Source of the DNA: Planctomycetaceae bacterium
GTDB lineage: Bacteria; Planctomycetota; Planctomycetia; Planctomycetales; Planctomycetaceae
Direction of reading: 5' to 3'
Assembly (NCBI GenBank): GCA_002722955.1
Contig: PBMZ01000111.1
Location: 1-64,000, forward strand
Length of the DNA stretch: 64,000 nt
How positions within the stretch are numbered: the first letter of the stretch is position 1; each line of letters begins with the position of its first letter. This document shows, one piece after another, positions 30,279 to 39,934 of the stretch. A program made the position numbers and the translations under genes. The notes under the pieces were generated by a model. The model was not told where the DNA came from. It made no database searches and saw only the letters and a list, made by a program, of their open reading frames with translations.

Positions 30279-30524
30279 GTGATTTCATTGCTCCAAATTG
30301 TGTTCGAGGGTGCGCCAATTCTTCACGTGTCACACGATACTGACGACCACGGCTGGCAATTCCTAAAGCTTGACGATGCTCGCGAAGAGGATGCTTCCGT
30401 CGTCTCACTCGACCAAATCGTGAAACTTGATCCGACCGTCCTGGCAGTTGCCGATCTTCCGCCAGGGTAGCATGCTTGGCGTCAATCTATCGATCATGAC
30501 TGGATACGTGAGCCGAATGATTGA
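30279..30524 (+). pseudogene. Remnant of a small conserved 'ILHVSHDxDDxxWQF...DLPxGWxAWR' family gene, interrupted by TAG
   Basis: Frame reads ...ILHVSHDTDDHGWQFLKLDD...VVSLDQIVKLDPTVLAVADLPPG*HAWRQSIDHDWIREPND*; the TAG at 30468-30470 falls where a Trp would fit (GWHAWR). Confidence 0.65.
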
Positions 30525-30591
30525 CAGTTGCCAGTTCCGCCGCACAACAGGGGAGACGCCGGCCACACACCCCGTTGGGAGTCACAGCGTA

Positions 30592-30810
30592 ATGGCAAAC
30601 CAACGCAAAAATCCGCTCAGCGTGGAACTCAAAACCATCGACGAATCCGTGACGGCCGAGGAGATTGCTGTTGCCTTTCGTGAGATGGTGAAGTGGATTC
30701 CATGCCCTAATTGCGCTGAAGCATTCACAGATGCCGCTGTCGATTGGGGCGATGCGTGGTCCGAGGGGAGACGTGCGGCGACGGCTATGCGAAACCGTTG
30801 TGCGATCTAA
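30592..30810 (+). CDS. Short hypothetical ORF in the decayed region
   Basis: MANQRKNPLSVELKTIDESVTAEEIAVAFREMVKWIPCPNCAEAF...; no family recognised, may be a remnant. Confidence 0.25.
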   Translation: MANQRKNPLSVELKTIDESVTAEEIAVAFREMVKWIPCPNCAEAFTDAAVDWGDAWSEGRRAATAMRNRCAI

Positions 30811-30814
30811 GTCG

Positions 30815-31382
30815 ATGGCAGAGTATTGCGTCCACCAAATCGTCCAATCACACTTGGAGACGTTTTTCGCCGGCCATGACGTCGAGTACTTCACTTGGAA
30901 GCTTGGCCCAACCAAGACCGCACTCCCCGAATTTCGAGTTGCTCGATTCGCTCCCGGTCCTAATATCGAATCTTTGGATCTACGCGTCCGTCGGTGCTGC
31001 CGTGACCACTCACGACGATGCGGGACGGCTTGAATTCGTGCTCACGTGCCCACACGAAACGCCGAGTGCGGTCGAACTGCTGGCCATGTTCGCCCACCGC
31101 CACATCTCTGATCCACTTGGCAAATGGCACTTGATGCCGGTCGGTGAACCGTGGCTTGATGATTCCACCTGCGATGTGTTTCTCATTTCGCTGCCGTATC
31201 CGTTTGGTCCAGATCTTCAGATTTGCAATCTCCCTGACGATCACATTCACATCCTGTGACTGCTGCCGATTACTTAATCCGAACGAGAATACTGTAGGCA
31301 GCACGGGGCAGATGCACTAGAGGACAAGTTCGACGACGCTGAATTGGAGTACTGGAAACTCGATCGTCCTTCGGTTGTGTGA
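30815..31382 (+). pseudogene. Decayed SUFU (suppressor of fused)-family immunity-like gene
   Basis: Frame 2 MAEYCVHQIVQSHLETFFAGHDVEYFTWKLGPTKTALPEFRVARFAPGPNIES, frameshift near 30970, then frame 0 NLWIYASVGAAV...ELLAMFAHRHIS...HLMPVGEPW...FLISLPYPFGPDLQICNLPDDHIHIL*LLPIT*SEREYCRQHGADALEDKFDDAELEYWKLDRPSVV*. Confidence 0.75.
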
Positions 31383-31403
31383 CACAGTCGCCGCACAGCA
31401 ATC

Positions 31404-32028
31404 ATGGCGAAAGCTGGATTTCAATTTGTCGAGGCATTGCCGACTCTGGGGCATCGGGCTGATGTGCCAGGGAAACTTCAGCCTATCCGGGAAGTGGCTC
31501 TGCATTTAATGGCGCTCGATGCTCTCTTCACCTGGGTCAACTCGCCGGAGTCATCCGTTTCGAGCGATCAACTGAACGCCTATCTCAAAAGGAGCGGACT
31601 GCGTGCACACCTGACAGAAGACGAACTCGCTATCCTGGCCAAGTCCAGGGAGAAGGCACACGAACTCCACAACGATTCGATCGGTTGGCATCTCGAGAAT
31701 ATGTGGGCGTTGGTTTTGATCCTCCACCCGCTGCCACGTCTGGCCAAGTTCCCAACAAGATCTCGCGAGCAGTTGTGCTTGAGTTTTTGCCCGGACTGGA
31801 TGCGTCGGTTGAGGACCTGCTGAAGAAGGACAAACCACGATCCGAAGAGGAAGTCTTGAAGCTCGAGGATGTTTTTTACTGTGCACACAATGCCGTGCGT
31901 TCAGCACAAATCGGATTAACCACCAGCGTGCCCAAGGACTTTCATCCTGTTCGAGACGGTGGCGGCATTCGCTGACCTGGGCAATTTCGCCGGGTGTCGA
32001 TTGGGATGAAACCGACCTGAGTACCTAG
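31404..32028 (+). pseudogene. Decayed DUF4272-like gene (at least two frameshifts)
   Basis: Frame 0 '...VALHLMALDALFTWVNS...HELHNDSIGWHLENMWALVL', then frame 2 'FDPPPAATSGQVPNKISRAVVLEFLPGLDASVEDLLKKDKPRSEEEVLKLEDVFYCAHNAVRSAQIG...VRDGGGI', then the third frame 'HSLTWAISPGVDWDETDLST*'. Confidence 0.7.
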
Positions 32029-32109
32029 TGGTATTATCATGCACTTGGTTCTTCGAGAGCGAGCATTTCGTTTCGGCACTCCGCCAATCTCTTCCATCGG
32101 GAGGTTGAA

Positions 32110-32526
32110 TTGATGACACGTTCCACTGTTACAAATCCATTCAAAGTCCCGCTCAACAAAGATGCGTTTCACATGCTTGCCATCGTTGGTGTGCTGGGCT
32201 TCCTGTTGGGAGCGACGATCGGTTTTCTCGCTGTTCCTCAATGGAAAGGCGCATTCGTTGGCGCTGTGCTTTCGATACCAGGTAGCCTGTTCGCAGGTGT
32301 GTTGTCGATTTTGTTCCAGTGGCACATCCCGACGAAGCGGCCGAGCCTGCTGCGGATGATCTCAAGCTTTGCGATTATCGCCGTTTTGATTGCCGCCATG
32401 GTTGGATTGCAACAACTGATACCCTCACTGTTTCTTCGCTCAATCGTCGTTGCCACGGTTGCTTACTTGATAGCCGCCGCGTTTCATCATTACCGAGGGA
32501 AACGCGGCGGCTATCGCGAGATCTGA
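32110..32526 (+). CDS. Small membrane protein (about four TM helices)
   Basis: Hydrophobic segments AIVGVLGFLLGATIGFLAV, GAVLSIPGSLFAGVLSILF, IIAVLIAAMVGLQQLI, SIVVATVAYLIAAAF. Confidence 0.55.
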   Translation: MMTRSTVTNPFKVPLNKDAFHMLAIVGVLGFLLGATIGFLAVPQWKGAFVGAVLSIPGSLFAGVLSILFQWHIPTKRPSLLRMISSFAIIAVLIAAMVGLQQLIPSLFLRSIVVATVAYLIAAAFHHYRGKRGGYREI

Positions 32527-32600
32527 CTAAGGTTCTCGAGGATCATCAATCTGGGGTCTCAAAGACTCGTCTCCAGCCCACCCCAGATTCAACGAAGCCT

Positions 32601-32646
32601 AAAAAAAAAAAAACGGCGTGCCCTGGAAATTATCCAAGACACGCCG
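32601..32646 (-). terminator. Rho-independent terminator downstream of csrA
   Basis: On the minus strand: cggcgtg ... cacgccg stem (32646-32614) followed by a 13-nt T tract (poly-A 32601-32613 on plus). Confidence 0.85.
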
Positions 32647-32716
32647 CTCGTCTCTCTCACTCAGTTGTATCAGTCAATGGTGGCACCCCACGACCGCAGG
32701 CTGACTATTACGGTGC

Positions 32717-32923
32717 TCAGGTGGCTTCCGAGTTCGCTTGTGGAGCAGACGCGGATTCTTTTTCCTTCTTGATGGCTTCATATACTTCTTGACGATGCAC
32801 CGGGACCTCTTTAGGTGCATCGATGCCCAAGCGGACTTTGTCGCCGCGGATATCGACCACCGTAATCACAATGTTGTCCCCAATCATGATGCTTTCGTCG
32901 CGTTGTCTCGACAAAACAAGCAT
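32717..32923 (-). CDS. csrA: Carbon storage regulator CsrA
   Basis: MLVLSRQRDESIMIGDNIVITVVDIRGDKVRLGIDAPKEVPVHRQEVYEAIKKE; ATG at 32923, not at the upstream ORF start. Confidence 0.96.
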   Translation of the reverse strand: MLVLSRQRDESIMIGDNIVITVVDIRGDKVRLGIDAPKEVPVHRQEVYEAIKKEKESASAPQANSEAT

Positions 32924-33244
32924 CCCGAACTCCTTCTCTTTATTGGTAAACGGCTTGGCTGATGTTGAGCGGGCCGTTGCGTTGAATCTTTCACCCCAAC
33001 CGTGCCTGCGTGGCCTTTTTGATACCACTGGGCAGTCGCTTAGGCATCCTTAACAGTTAGCTGCCTGTTAAATCGGCTAAGACAGGTAATCTGCGTAGTG
33101 CAGTTTCTTCGTTTAATGAGCTCGCCGGCAATCTTCATTTAAGCTTTGCCAGTTGTTCGGGCTGTAACGGTTGTAGCAAAGCGCGAAGGTATGGAATCAC
33201 TGACGACACTGGTAGGCGGAAGGGCCACCTCGTTCAATGGACGT

Positions 33245-35152
33245 CTAGCGAGTGCCAAGAATGCTGGATTCCAGCGACCGTGATGAGTTCTTCGCTTGGC
33301 CGCCTCGACGGTAGGTCTGCACAAGTTCGCCAACTCGAGACTGAGAAACTGGTTTCAGCAGGAAGTCGTCGCAACCTGTCGCCAAGCATCGTTCCTTCTC
33401 GCCTCGCATTGCGTTTGCGGTGACAGCAATGATTGGCCCAGTGAAGCCATCCATGCGAATCACTCCTACGGCTTCATAGCCATAGACCAACGGCAAGTGC
33501 ATGTCCAGCAAGATCAAATCGAACGGTTGATTCTCAGCAATCGCGGCCGCTGACTCGGCAATCGCTTGCTGTCCATCGACGGCAACCGTTACTTGAGCCC
33601 CCGCAATTCTCATCAAGAAAGCCGTCAAACGGCGGCTGTCCGGGCAGTCTTCAACCAGTAAGACTCGACAGTCAACGCTTCCAGTCGGCGTGCGTTTGAC
33701 TTGTTCGCTATTCCGTCGAGGCAGCCCACATGGTGAATTGGCATCGGTGATTTGCTTGGGACTCTCCAGCATCCGGACACCTTCCAACGAACCGGCTGGT
33801 AAGATCACCGAAAACGTACTTCCTTGATTCAGCTCGCTTCGCACGCGAAGATCCGCGCCAAGCAATCCACAAATCTGTTTGGTGATTGGAAGCCCTAAAC
33901 CGTTACCGCGAACTGCAAAGCTACGGGAACCATCATTGTTCCCATTCCCCAATTGTTCGTATGGTTGAAACAGCCGATGCAACTCGTGTTGTTCGATTCC
34001 TATTCCCGAATCAACAATGTCAAACTGCAACTTCGGCTCGTCGCTATTGAGATGCAAAAGCCGAGTCACAACGCGGACGCCCCCCGTGTGAGTAAACTTA
34101 ATGGCGTTGCCAACCAGGTTCACGAAGATCTGCTTGACCCGTTTGCTATCGGTTTGAATGAACTCTGGCACGGAGCCATCGAATTCAAGCTCTAACGATA
34201 ATCCCTTCGCATCGGCTTGCACTTTGAGCAGTTCAAGCACATCGGCCAAGATCGCGGCGGGGCAACAGTACTCTTTGAGCACTTCCATGCGGTTAGCTTC
34301 GATTTGCGCCAGGTCGAGAATATCGTCGACAAGATCCAAGACGTAGTCACCGCTTTGCTTGACGGTTTCGATCGCCTGAATTTGTTCGGGCCGCTGCAGT
34401 TCCTCGGCCAGCAAGTCGGCATAGCCCAACAGCGCCGACATCGGTGTGCGGATTTCGTGACAGACCTTTCCAACGAATTCGGTCTTCGTTCGATTGACCG
34501 CATCCGACGCATCGCGAGCGGCTCGCAACGAGAACTCGGCCTCTTTGATCGTCGTGATATCGTCGATCACCAACGCGACTCGCGAAAGTCGATCGTCTAG
34601 AAAATTGACAGCCTTCAGAGAAATCCAGGCCTTGTGGCCATTCAAGCCCACGGGAAACTCGACATCGAAATGTTTTGCCTTGTCTTGGATGACGTGTCGC
34701 AAGTCGGCCGAAATCTGCCCGACGCGCGCATCATTCTCGTTCTCGCGGCCGACGAATCTCGTCAAGAATTCAAACACACACGCATCGTTGTCATCACCTT
34801 GCTTAAGACCGAAGCGCTCGACCAATTCATTCCATGCCTTGTTTGTAGCGATGATCTTTCCACCGCTTCCCAAGATCGCCACTTGCGAAGGCAACGTGTC
34901 CAGGATCACCTGCAAGCTCTGTTTTCGGCGTCGCATTGACAACTCGAGAGTCAGCAGAACGAACGAAAGGTACATCAACGCCGCCGTCGACCAAGGCGAT
35001 ACGATGTTCCAGTAGAACACGACGACCGCCAACGCGGCTCCCATTAGGTGGAGGGAAAGGTACGGAATCAACGCGGCTCGCCGTTCCGAAGCGGACTCGT
35101 TTCGCAGTGACGTCATCAGCGGTTCCTCGACAATGCCAACGCTCGTTGACAC
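33245..35152 (-). CDS. Hybrid sensor histidine kinase/response regulator (TM-PAS-HisKA-HATPase-REC)
   Basis: 'CHEIRTPMSALLGYADLL', 'QIFVNLVGNAIKFTHTGGV', 'VDSGIGIE', 'GNGLGLPITKQI', REC 'VLLVEDCPDSRRL...LILLDMHLP...ITANAM...FLLKPVS'. Confidence 0.93.
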   Translation of the reverse strand: MSTSVGIVEEPLMTSLRNESASERRAALIPYLSLHLMGAALAVVVFYWNIVSPWSTAALMYLSFVLLTLELSMRRRKQSLQVILDTLPSQVAILGSGGKIIATNKAWNELVERFGLKQGDDNDACVFEFLTRFVGRENENDARVGQISADLRHVIQDKAKHFDVEFPVGLNGHKAWISLKAVNFLDDRLSRVALVIDDITTIKEAEFSLRAARDASDAVNRTKTEFVGKVCHEIRTPMSALLGYADLLAEELQRPEQIQAIETVKQSGDYVLDLVDDILDLAQIEANRMEVLKEYCCPAAILADVLELLKVQADAKGLSLELEFDGSVPEFIQTDSKRVKQIFVNLVGNAIKFTHTGGVRVVTRLLHLNSDEPKLQFDIVDSGIGIEQHELHRLFQPYEQLGNGNNDGSRSFAVRGNGLGLPITKQICGLLGADLRVRSELNQGSTFSVILPAGSLEGVRMLESPKQITDANSPCGLPRRNSEQVKRTPTGSVDCRVLLVEDCPDSRRLTAFLMRIAGAQVTVAVDGQQAIAESAAAIAENQPFDLILLDMHLPLVYGYEAVGVIRMDGFTGPIIAVTANAMRGEKERCLATGCDDFLLKPVSQSRVGELVQTYRRGGQAKNSSRSLESSILGTR

Positions 35153-35484
35153 GGGTGCATCTCATCAGTTGTTTGGGGACGAAAAACCCAAGAAACCATA
35201 GACCGCGCGAGTGATTTGCCTCGAATCCAACACCCGCCACGAGGAGAAAACTGCGTTTCGTGTTCGCTTTATGTCGATAATAGGGGCGAGTGCCTACATG
35301 GAGTACGCTTCCGACTTGCGACGCCTCACATGATTGTTCTCAACACCAGTTTGCCGCTTCGACGACGATGGAGACTACACGCCGGACGTTCGTAACCTTG
35401 CCAATCCAGCGGCTCCGCTTGTTGCGCTCCGAAATCCGGCGTACAATACTAATCCACTCATATTGATATGTTCTGACGAGGCGA

Positions 35485-36900
35485 ATGATGCTTTCGATCC
35501 TTGGCGACAAGTTTACGCAGTGCGACGGAGTCACTCGACGAAGCTTCTTAACCGCTGGAGCTACGGGCTTTCTCGGCCTATCGCTGGCGGATCTCTTGCA
35601 AGCGGAAGCGATTTCGGGCGTGGGCTCCTCGAACAAAGCGATCATCAACGTCCACCTCGACGGTGGTCCGCCGCACATGGACATGGTCGACCTCAAGCCA
35701 GACGCACCGTCAGAAATCCGCGGCGAGTTCTCGCCAATCAGCTCGAGGATTCCCGGCTTTCAAGTCGGCGAGTTAATGCCAAGGATCGCATCGATCGCGA
35801 ATCGTTTTGCTTTCATTCGCTCGCTGATTCAATCGGCGGGCCGCCATGACGGCTTTCAATGCCAATCCGGATTCAACGTTAAAGACCTCCAAGCCATCGG
35901 TGGCCGACCTGCCATGGGCTGCGTGCTGAACAAGCTGCTCGGCTCTCCTGACGATACGGCTCCCGCGTTTGTCGACATGATGCAAGGCCGACCGCTGGTG
36001 CGCAACAGTTCGCGACCGGGATTCCTGGGGCCGTCGTTTAAGCCGTTCCGACCGGATATGTCGGCGCTATTCCAACGCGAGCTGGAAACAGGTATGAAGG
36101 GCGAGCTGGCTCGCTTGGGCCAAGACCACACGGTCAGCATGCGATTGAACCCCGCGTTGGAGGCGGGTCGCTTGAGCAACCGCACTCAACTGCTTTCGCA
36201 ACTCGATTCACTTCGCGGCGAGATTGATGCTACAGGCATGATGTCGGCAATGGACCGCTTCACTCAGCAAGCTGTTGGCATCTTGACGTCAGGCCGTTTT
36301 GCCGACGCCATGGACATGAGCAAGGAACCGGAATCAGGCCGCAAGCACTATTACCTCGACCCGGCAAGCGTTCCCGGTCGTCACGTGACCAGCGATTTGC
36401 CCAACGCCGTGACTAAGTTCCTGCTGGCGCGTCGCTTGGTCGAAGCCGGAGTCCGCTGCGTCAGCGTATCAATCAGCGACTTCGACACGCACAGTGCCAA
36501 CTTCCCACGCATGAAGCAAATGCTACCGATCGTTGACTTCGGCCTTCACGCCTTGATCACCGACTTGGAACAACGCGGCATGCTGGACGACGTCTCCGTG
36601 GTCGTCTGGGGCGAGTTCGGACGCACGCCAAGAATCGACGCCAAGACCGGCGGCCGCCACCACTGGCCACGCGTCGGAATGGCCATGTTGGCCGGTGGTG
36701 GAATGCAAGTCGATCAAGTCATCGGCTCGACCGACCGCACCGCTAGCTCAGCCATCAACCGTCCAATCACCTACAAAGACGTCTTCGCCACGCTCTACCA
36801 CAACCTAGGCATCGACGCATCCCGCACCACACTCATCGACACCACCGGACGCCCTCAATATCTACTCGACGAGGGTTCTCTAATCCGCGAACTGGTGTAA
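35485..36900 (+). CDS. DUF1501 domain-containing protein
   Basis: 'TRRSFLTAGATGFLGLSLADLL', 'VHLDGGPPHMDMVDLKPDAPSEIRGEFSPISS', 'VVVWGEFGRTPRIDAKTGGRHHWP'. Confidence 0.92.
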   Translation: MMLSILGDKFTQCDGVTRRSFLTAGATGFLGLSLADLLQAEAISGVGSSNKAIINVHLDGGPPHMDMVDLKPDAPSEIRGEFSPISSRIPGFQVGELMPRIASIANRFAFIRSLIQSAGRHDGFQCQSGFNVKDLQAIGGRPAMGCVLNKLLGSPDDTAPAFVDMMQGRPLVRNSSRPGFLGPSFKPFRPDMSALFQRELETGMKGELARLGQDHTVSMRLNPALEAGRLSNRTQLLSQLDSLRGEIDATGMMSAMDRFTQQAVGILTSGRFADAMDMSKEPESGRKHYYLDPASVPGRHVTSDLPNAVTKFLLARRLVEAGVRCVSVSISDFDTHSANFPRMKQMLPIVDFGLHALITDLEQRGMLDDVSVVVWGEFGRTPRIDAKTGGRHHWPRVGMAMLAGGGMQVDQVIGSTDRTASSAINRPITYKDVFATLYHNLGIDASRTTLIDTTGRPQYLLDEGSLIRELV

Positions 36901-36922
36901 GCTATTGGGGGTGTTCGCAGAG

Positions 36923-37081
36923 GTTGGAACACTAATCTTCGCTAATTCTCACTAATGCAAGAATCTATTCTTGTCCCGAGAAGAGAGCAAAACACAACGA
37001 CAGCTTCGCCAAGAGAACGAACCGTTGCGCGGCTTCCTGCATCCGACATTAGTGAAGATTAGCGCCGATTAGCGTTCCAAG
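36923..37081. repeat. Imperfect inverted repeat flanking the junction of convergent genes
   Basis: Arm 36923-36962 'gttggaacactaatcttcgctaattctcactaatgcaag' versus reverse complement of 37045-37081 'cttggaacgctaatcggcgctaatcttcactaatgtc'. Confidence 0.75.
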
Positions 37082-37099
37082 AATCCCGACCAAGTCCTT

Positions 37100-37735
37100 C
37101 TACGGACTCGTGGGAATGCGGTCAACCTTGTCTTCAACGTCGTTGATTTCGCTCAGCGTTACCGCGGAGACCGCTGCTGCGGAAACGGCCGCACCTAGTG
37201 TAATCAACGACGTCCCGTCGACTAAACCCGAGATGCCAAGGTTGGGCACATCACCTACCTGACCTCGAACGATTGGTTGACTCGGCTGCGTGATTGGTTG
37301 AGACACGGGCTGTTGAACTTGGCGAGATGCCGTTTGCGTGTAAGAAACACGTTGAATCAAAACGGCTTGGGATGTTGCTGATGGCGGAGCTGCTTTGGCG
37401 GTCCAGAAACGAAACAGAGCTTGGCTGCGTCCAGACTGTAAGCGGTAGAGTCCGCCTCGCATGCCCTTCAATTCAAAGCGGCCTTTGCTGTCCGTCTTCA
37501 CAGCGGCGATCAGTTTGCGGCCTTGAGTTACACGGACGATTTCACCCGCGACCACTCGACCTTGATTGTCGAGGACTCGACAAGTAATCGAACCATCGGC
37601 CTTCAGGGCTGCGTCACCGATTGCGGGAAGTTGGCGGGCGGTCGAAGCCGTTTCGGCCAACAATTGCAAAGGCGTGGCGATAGCCAAGGCGAAAACTAAT
37701 GATAATTGCTTGATCAGCACAGGTTGTATCCGCAT
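37100..37735 (-). CDS. Secreted hypothetical protein with carboxypeptidase-regulatory-like domain
   Basis: Signal peptide MRIQPVLIKQLSLVFALAIATPLQLLA from 37735; 'GSITCRVLDNQGRVVAGEIVRVTQGRKLIAAVKTDSKGRFELKGMRGGLYRLQSG'. Confidence 0.6.
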   Translation of the reverse strand: MRIQPVLIKQLSLVFALAIATPLQLLAETASTARQLPAIGDAALKADGSITCRVLDNQGRVVAGEIVRVTQGRKLIAAVKTDSKGRFELKGMRGGLYRLQSGRSQALFRFWTAKAAPPSATSQAVLIQRVSYTQTASRQVQQPVSQPITQPSQPIVRGQVGDVPNLGISGLVDGTSLITLGAAVSAAAVSAVTLSEINDVEDKVDRIPTSP

Positions 37736-37960
37736 CAATCCGTCCCTTGATATCAGCCCCCCGACTCCTGGATGGAGTCGCACAGTCTCTGCTATCGGGA
37801 CGAAGCCACGGAAACTTCACCGGGCTCCGGCTTCACATGCTGGAATCAACAGCATGCACGCGAACATGTCAATCGAGCCCAATGTGCATAATCAACCAAT
37901 CGTGCCGGTTGTGACGACTACGCCAAACTCTCGTTGAATGAATCGAGGATCGAATGAGGC

Positions 37961-39934
37961 TTATCGCGTTTTTCCACGTTTTGATGACACAGCGACGCTT
38001 CGCGATTTCCCGTTTTTCGGCTTTGAACCTCGCTTCTTGAAACGACTCTTACTGCCGTTCGATGAATCTCGATACGATTTCGTGTTTCGTGAGAAATTGC
38101 GGTTAGATTTCTTCGAGCGATGGTCGCCTTTGTGTTCGCCGTCAACGCTGATGCGTAATTGCTTGCCCGCAACGCGAGTGTGATGAAGGACAGCCAACAC
38201 TTCGTCAGAGATCCCTTCGGGGAGATCGATCGTGCTGTAGTTTCGTTGAATCGAAATCGCACCCATTTCGGCTCCGGCGATTCCGCCCTCGTTGGCGATC
38301 GCGCCGACGATGTTTCCAGGCTTGGCCCCGTCAGCCCAACCGACTTGAATTCGGTACCGCTGCATGCCGGCTTCGATTTCGCCCGTGTCATTGCGATCGG
38401 TACGACTTCGTTTGCCGCCCTTGCGTTTCCGACTTGGCTCTTGCTCCGTATCCTCGAACCGATCGTCGCGTGATCGTTTTTTCTTTGGCTTGTCTTTGAC
38501 GAAAAAGTCGCGTCCGTTCTGCGCCATCTGAGCCAGTGCCGCAGCAATCGTTTGCATCGGCAAGTTAGACTCGTCGGCAACCTTCAAAGTAAGGCGTTCG
38601 AAGGTCGAAAGATCACAAGTCTGAACAGTCTCGGCAATCTGCTTCGAGAAGCGTTCAACGCGACGCTGATTGATTTCTTCGGCTGTTGGGACGGCAACGA
38701 CTTCGATGGGCTGCCGAGTCGCCTGTTCGATATACCTCAGCTTTCGCCGCTCTCCGTTTGTTAGAAAGATGATGGCTTCACCAGCTCGACCGGCGCGTCC
38801 GGTTCGCCCGATGCGGTGAATGTAGGCTTCATTGTTCTGAGGCACGTCGAAATTGAACACATGGCTGACTCGTGGCACGTCGAGACCGCGGGCCGCGACA
38901 TCGGTAGCCACGAGAATCTGTAGTTGGCCGGACTTGAGCTGCTGAATCGTTCGCTCGCGCACACGTTGTGGCATGTCTCCATTCAAGGCAACCGCCGACA
39001 ACCCCGCGCGATTCAGCTTTTCAGCAATCGCCACCGTACTGTCTCGCGTATTGGCAAAAACGATGACACCATCTGCATCCTCAACTTCCAAGAGACGCGT
39101 TAATGCATCGACCTTTTCTGCTGGCCGAACAAACAAAGCACGCTGACGAATAGCGGCAACGGTCATGGTTTCCGACTTAATCGTTATTCGAGCGGGTTCG
39201 TTCAAATACTGTTTGGAGATTTCGCGGATAGGCTTGGGCAACGTTGCGGAAAACAACGCGACTTGCCGTTGCTCTGATGCGTGTTCGAGAATCAGTTGGA
39301 CATCTTCCAAGAATCCCATGTTGAGCATTTCGTCGGCTTCATCGAGAACGAACCACTTGATGCCACTTAGATCCAGCGTCCCGCGCTTCAGATGATCGAT
39401 GATTCGACCCGGAGTTCCGATAACAGCATGGACTCCACGCTTCAATTGACGAAACTGAATGCCGTAATCTTGACCACCATAGATTGCCGTCACGTTTAGA
39501 TTCTGAAGATGAGCACCGTATGTCTCGAACGCTCGAGATACCTGCATGGCCAGTTCGCGAGTCGGCGCGAGTACAAGAACTTGCGGTTCACGAAGACTGG
39601 TGTCGATTTGCGAAAGAATCGGTAACGCAAAGGCCGCAGTCTTGCCGGTGCCGGTTTGGGACTGTGCCAAGACATCGCGACCTTCCAATAGTTGCGGGAT
39701 GATCTCCGCTTGAATTGGAGTCGGAGTCTTGTAGCCCGCATCTGCAACCGCCTGCTTCAGCTCACTCCGCAACTCAAACTCATCGAAGGGTAGCGAATTG
39801 CTTGTAGCGGTATCGGCAGTTACTTCAGATGTCGAATTATCAACGACGTTGTCAGCATGAAAGTTGGAGCCGTCACAGTCCACGTCGACCGCGCGCAATT
39901 CAACTTCTGCTTCAATCTGATTGTCAAACATCAA
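37961..39934 (-). CDS. DEAD-box RNA helicase with DbpA-type RNA-binding domain and basic tail
   Basis: 'AQSQTGTGKTAAFALPIL', 'PTRELAMQV', 'VLDEADEMLNMGF', 'FSATLPKPI', 'HRIGRTGRAGRAG'; DbpA-like 'YRIQVGWADGAKPGNIVGAIANEGGI'; K/R-rich C-term. Confidence 0.93.
   Translation of the reverse strand: MMFDNQIEAEVELRAVDVDCDGSNFHADNVVDNSTSEVTADTATSNSLPFDEFELRSELKQAVADAGYKTPTPIQAEIIPQLLEGRDVLAQSQTGTGKTAAFALPILSQIDTSLREPQVLVLAPTRELAMQVSRAFETYGAHLQNLNVTAIYGGQDYGIQFRQLKRGVHAVIGTPGRIIDHLKRGTLDLSGIKWFVLDEADEMLNMGFLEDVQLILEHASEQRQVALFSATLPKPIREISKQYLNEPARITIKSETMTVAAIRQRALFVRPAEKVDALTRLLEVEDADGVIVFANTRDSTVAIAEKLNRAGLSAVALNGDMPQRVRERTIQQLKSGQLQILVATDVAARGLDVPRVSHVFNFDVPQNNEAYIHRIGRTGRAGRAGEAIIFLTNGERRKLRYIEQATRQPIEVVAVPTAEEINQRRVERFSKQIAETVQTCDLSTFERLTLKVADESNLPMQTIAAALAQMAQNGRDFFVKDKPKKKRSRDDRFEDTEQEPSRKRKGGKRSRTDRNDTGEIEAGMQRYRIQVGWADGAKPGNIVGAIANEGGIAGAEMGAISIQRNYSTIDLPEGISDEVLAVLHHTRVAGKQLRISVDGEHKGDHRSKKSNRNFSRNTKSYRDSSNGSKSRFKKRGSKPKNGKSRSVAVSSKRGKTR

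Noticed and set aside
31257-31277. Possible UGA/UAA recoding (selenocysteine or readthrough) in the SUFU-like gene
   Set aside because: Both a TGA and a TAA are present along with an upstream frameshift; no SECIS-like reasoning applies. Decay is simpler.
32717-33028. 103-aa version of CsrA with N-terminal extension
   Set aside because: CsrA homology starts exactly at MLVLSR (ATG 32923); the upstream residues are simply open frame.
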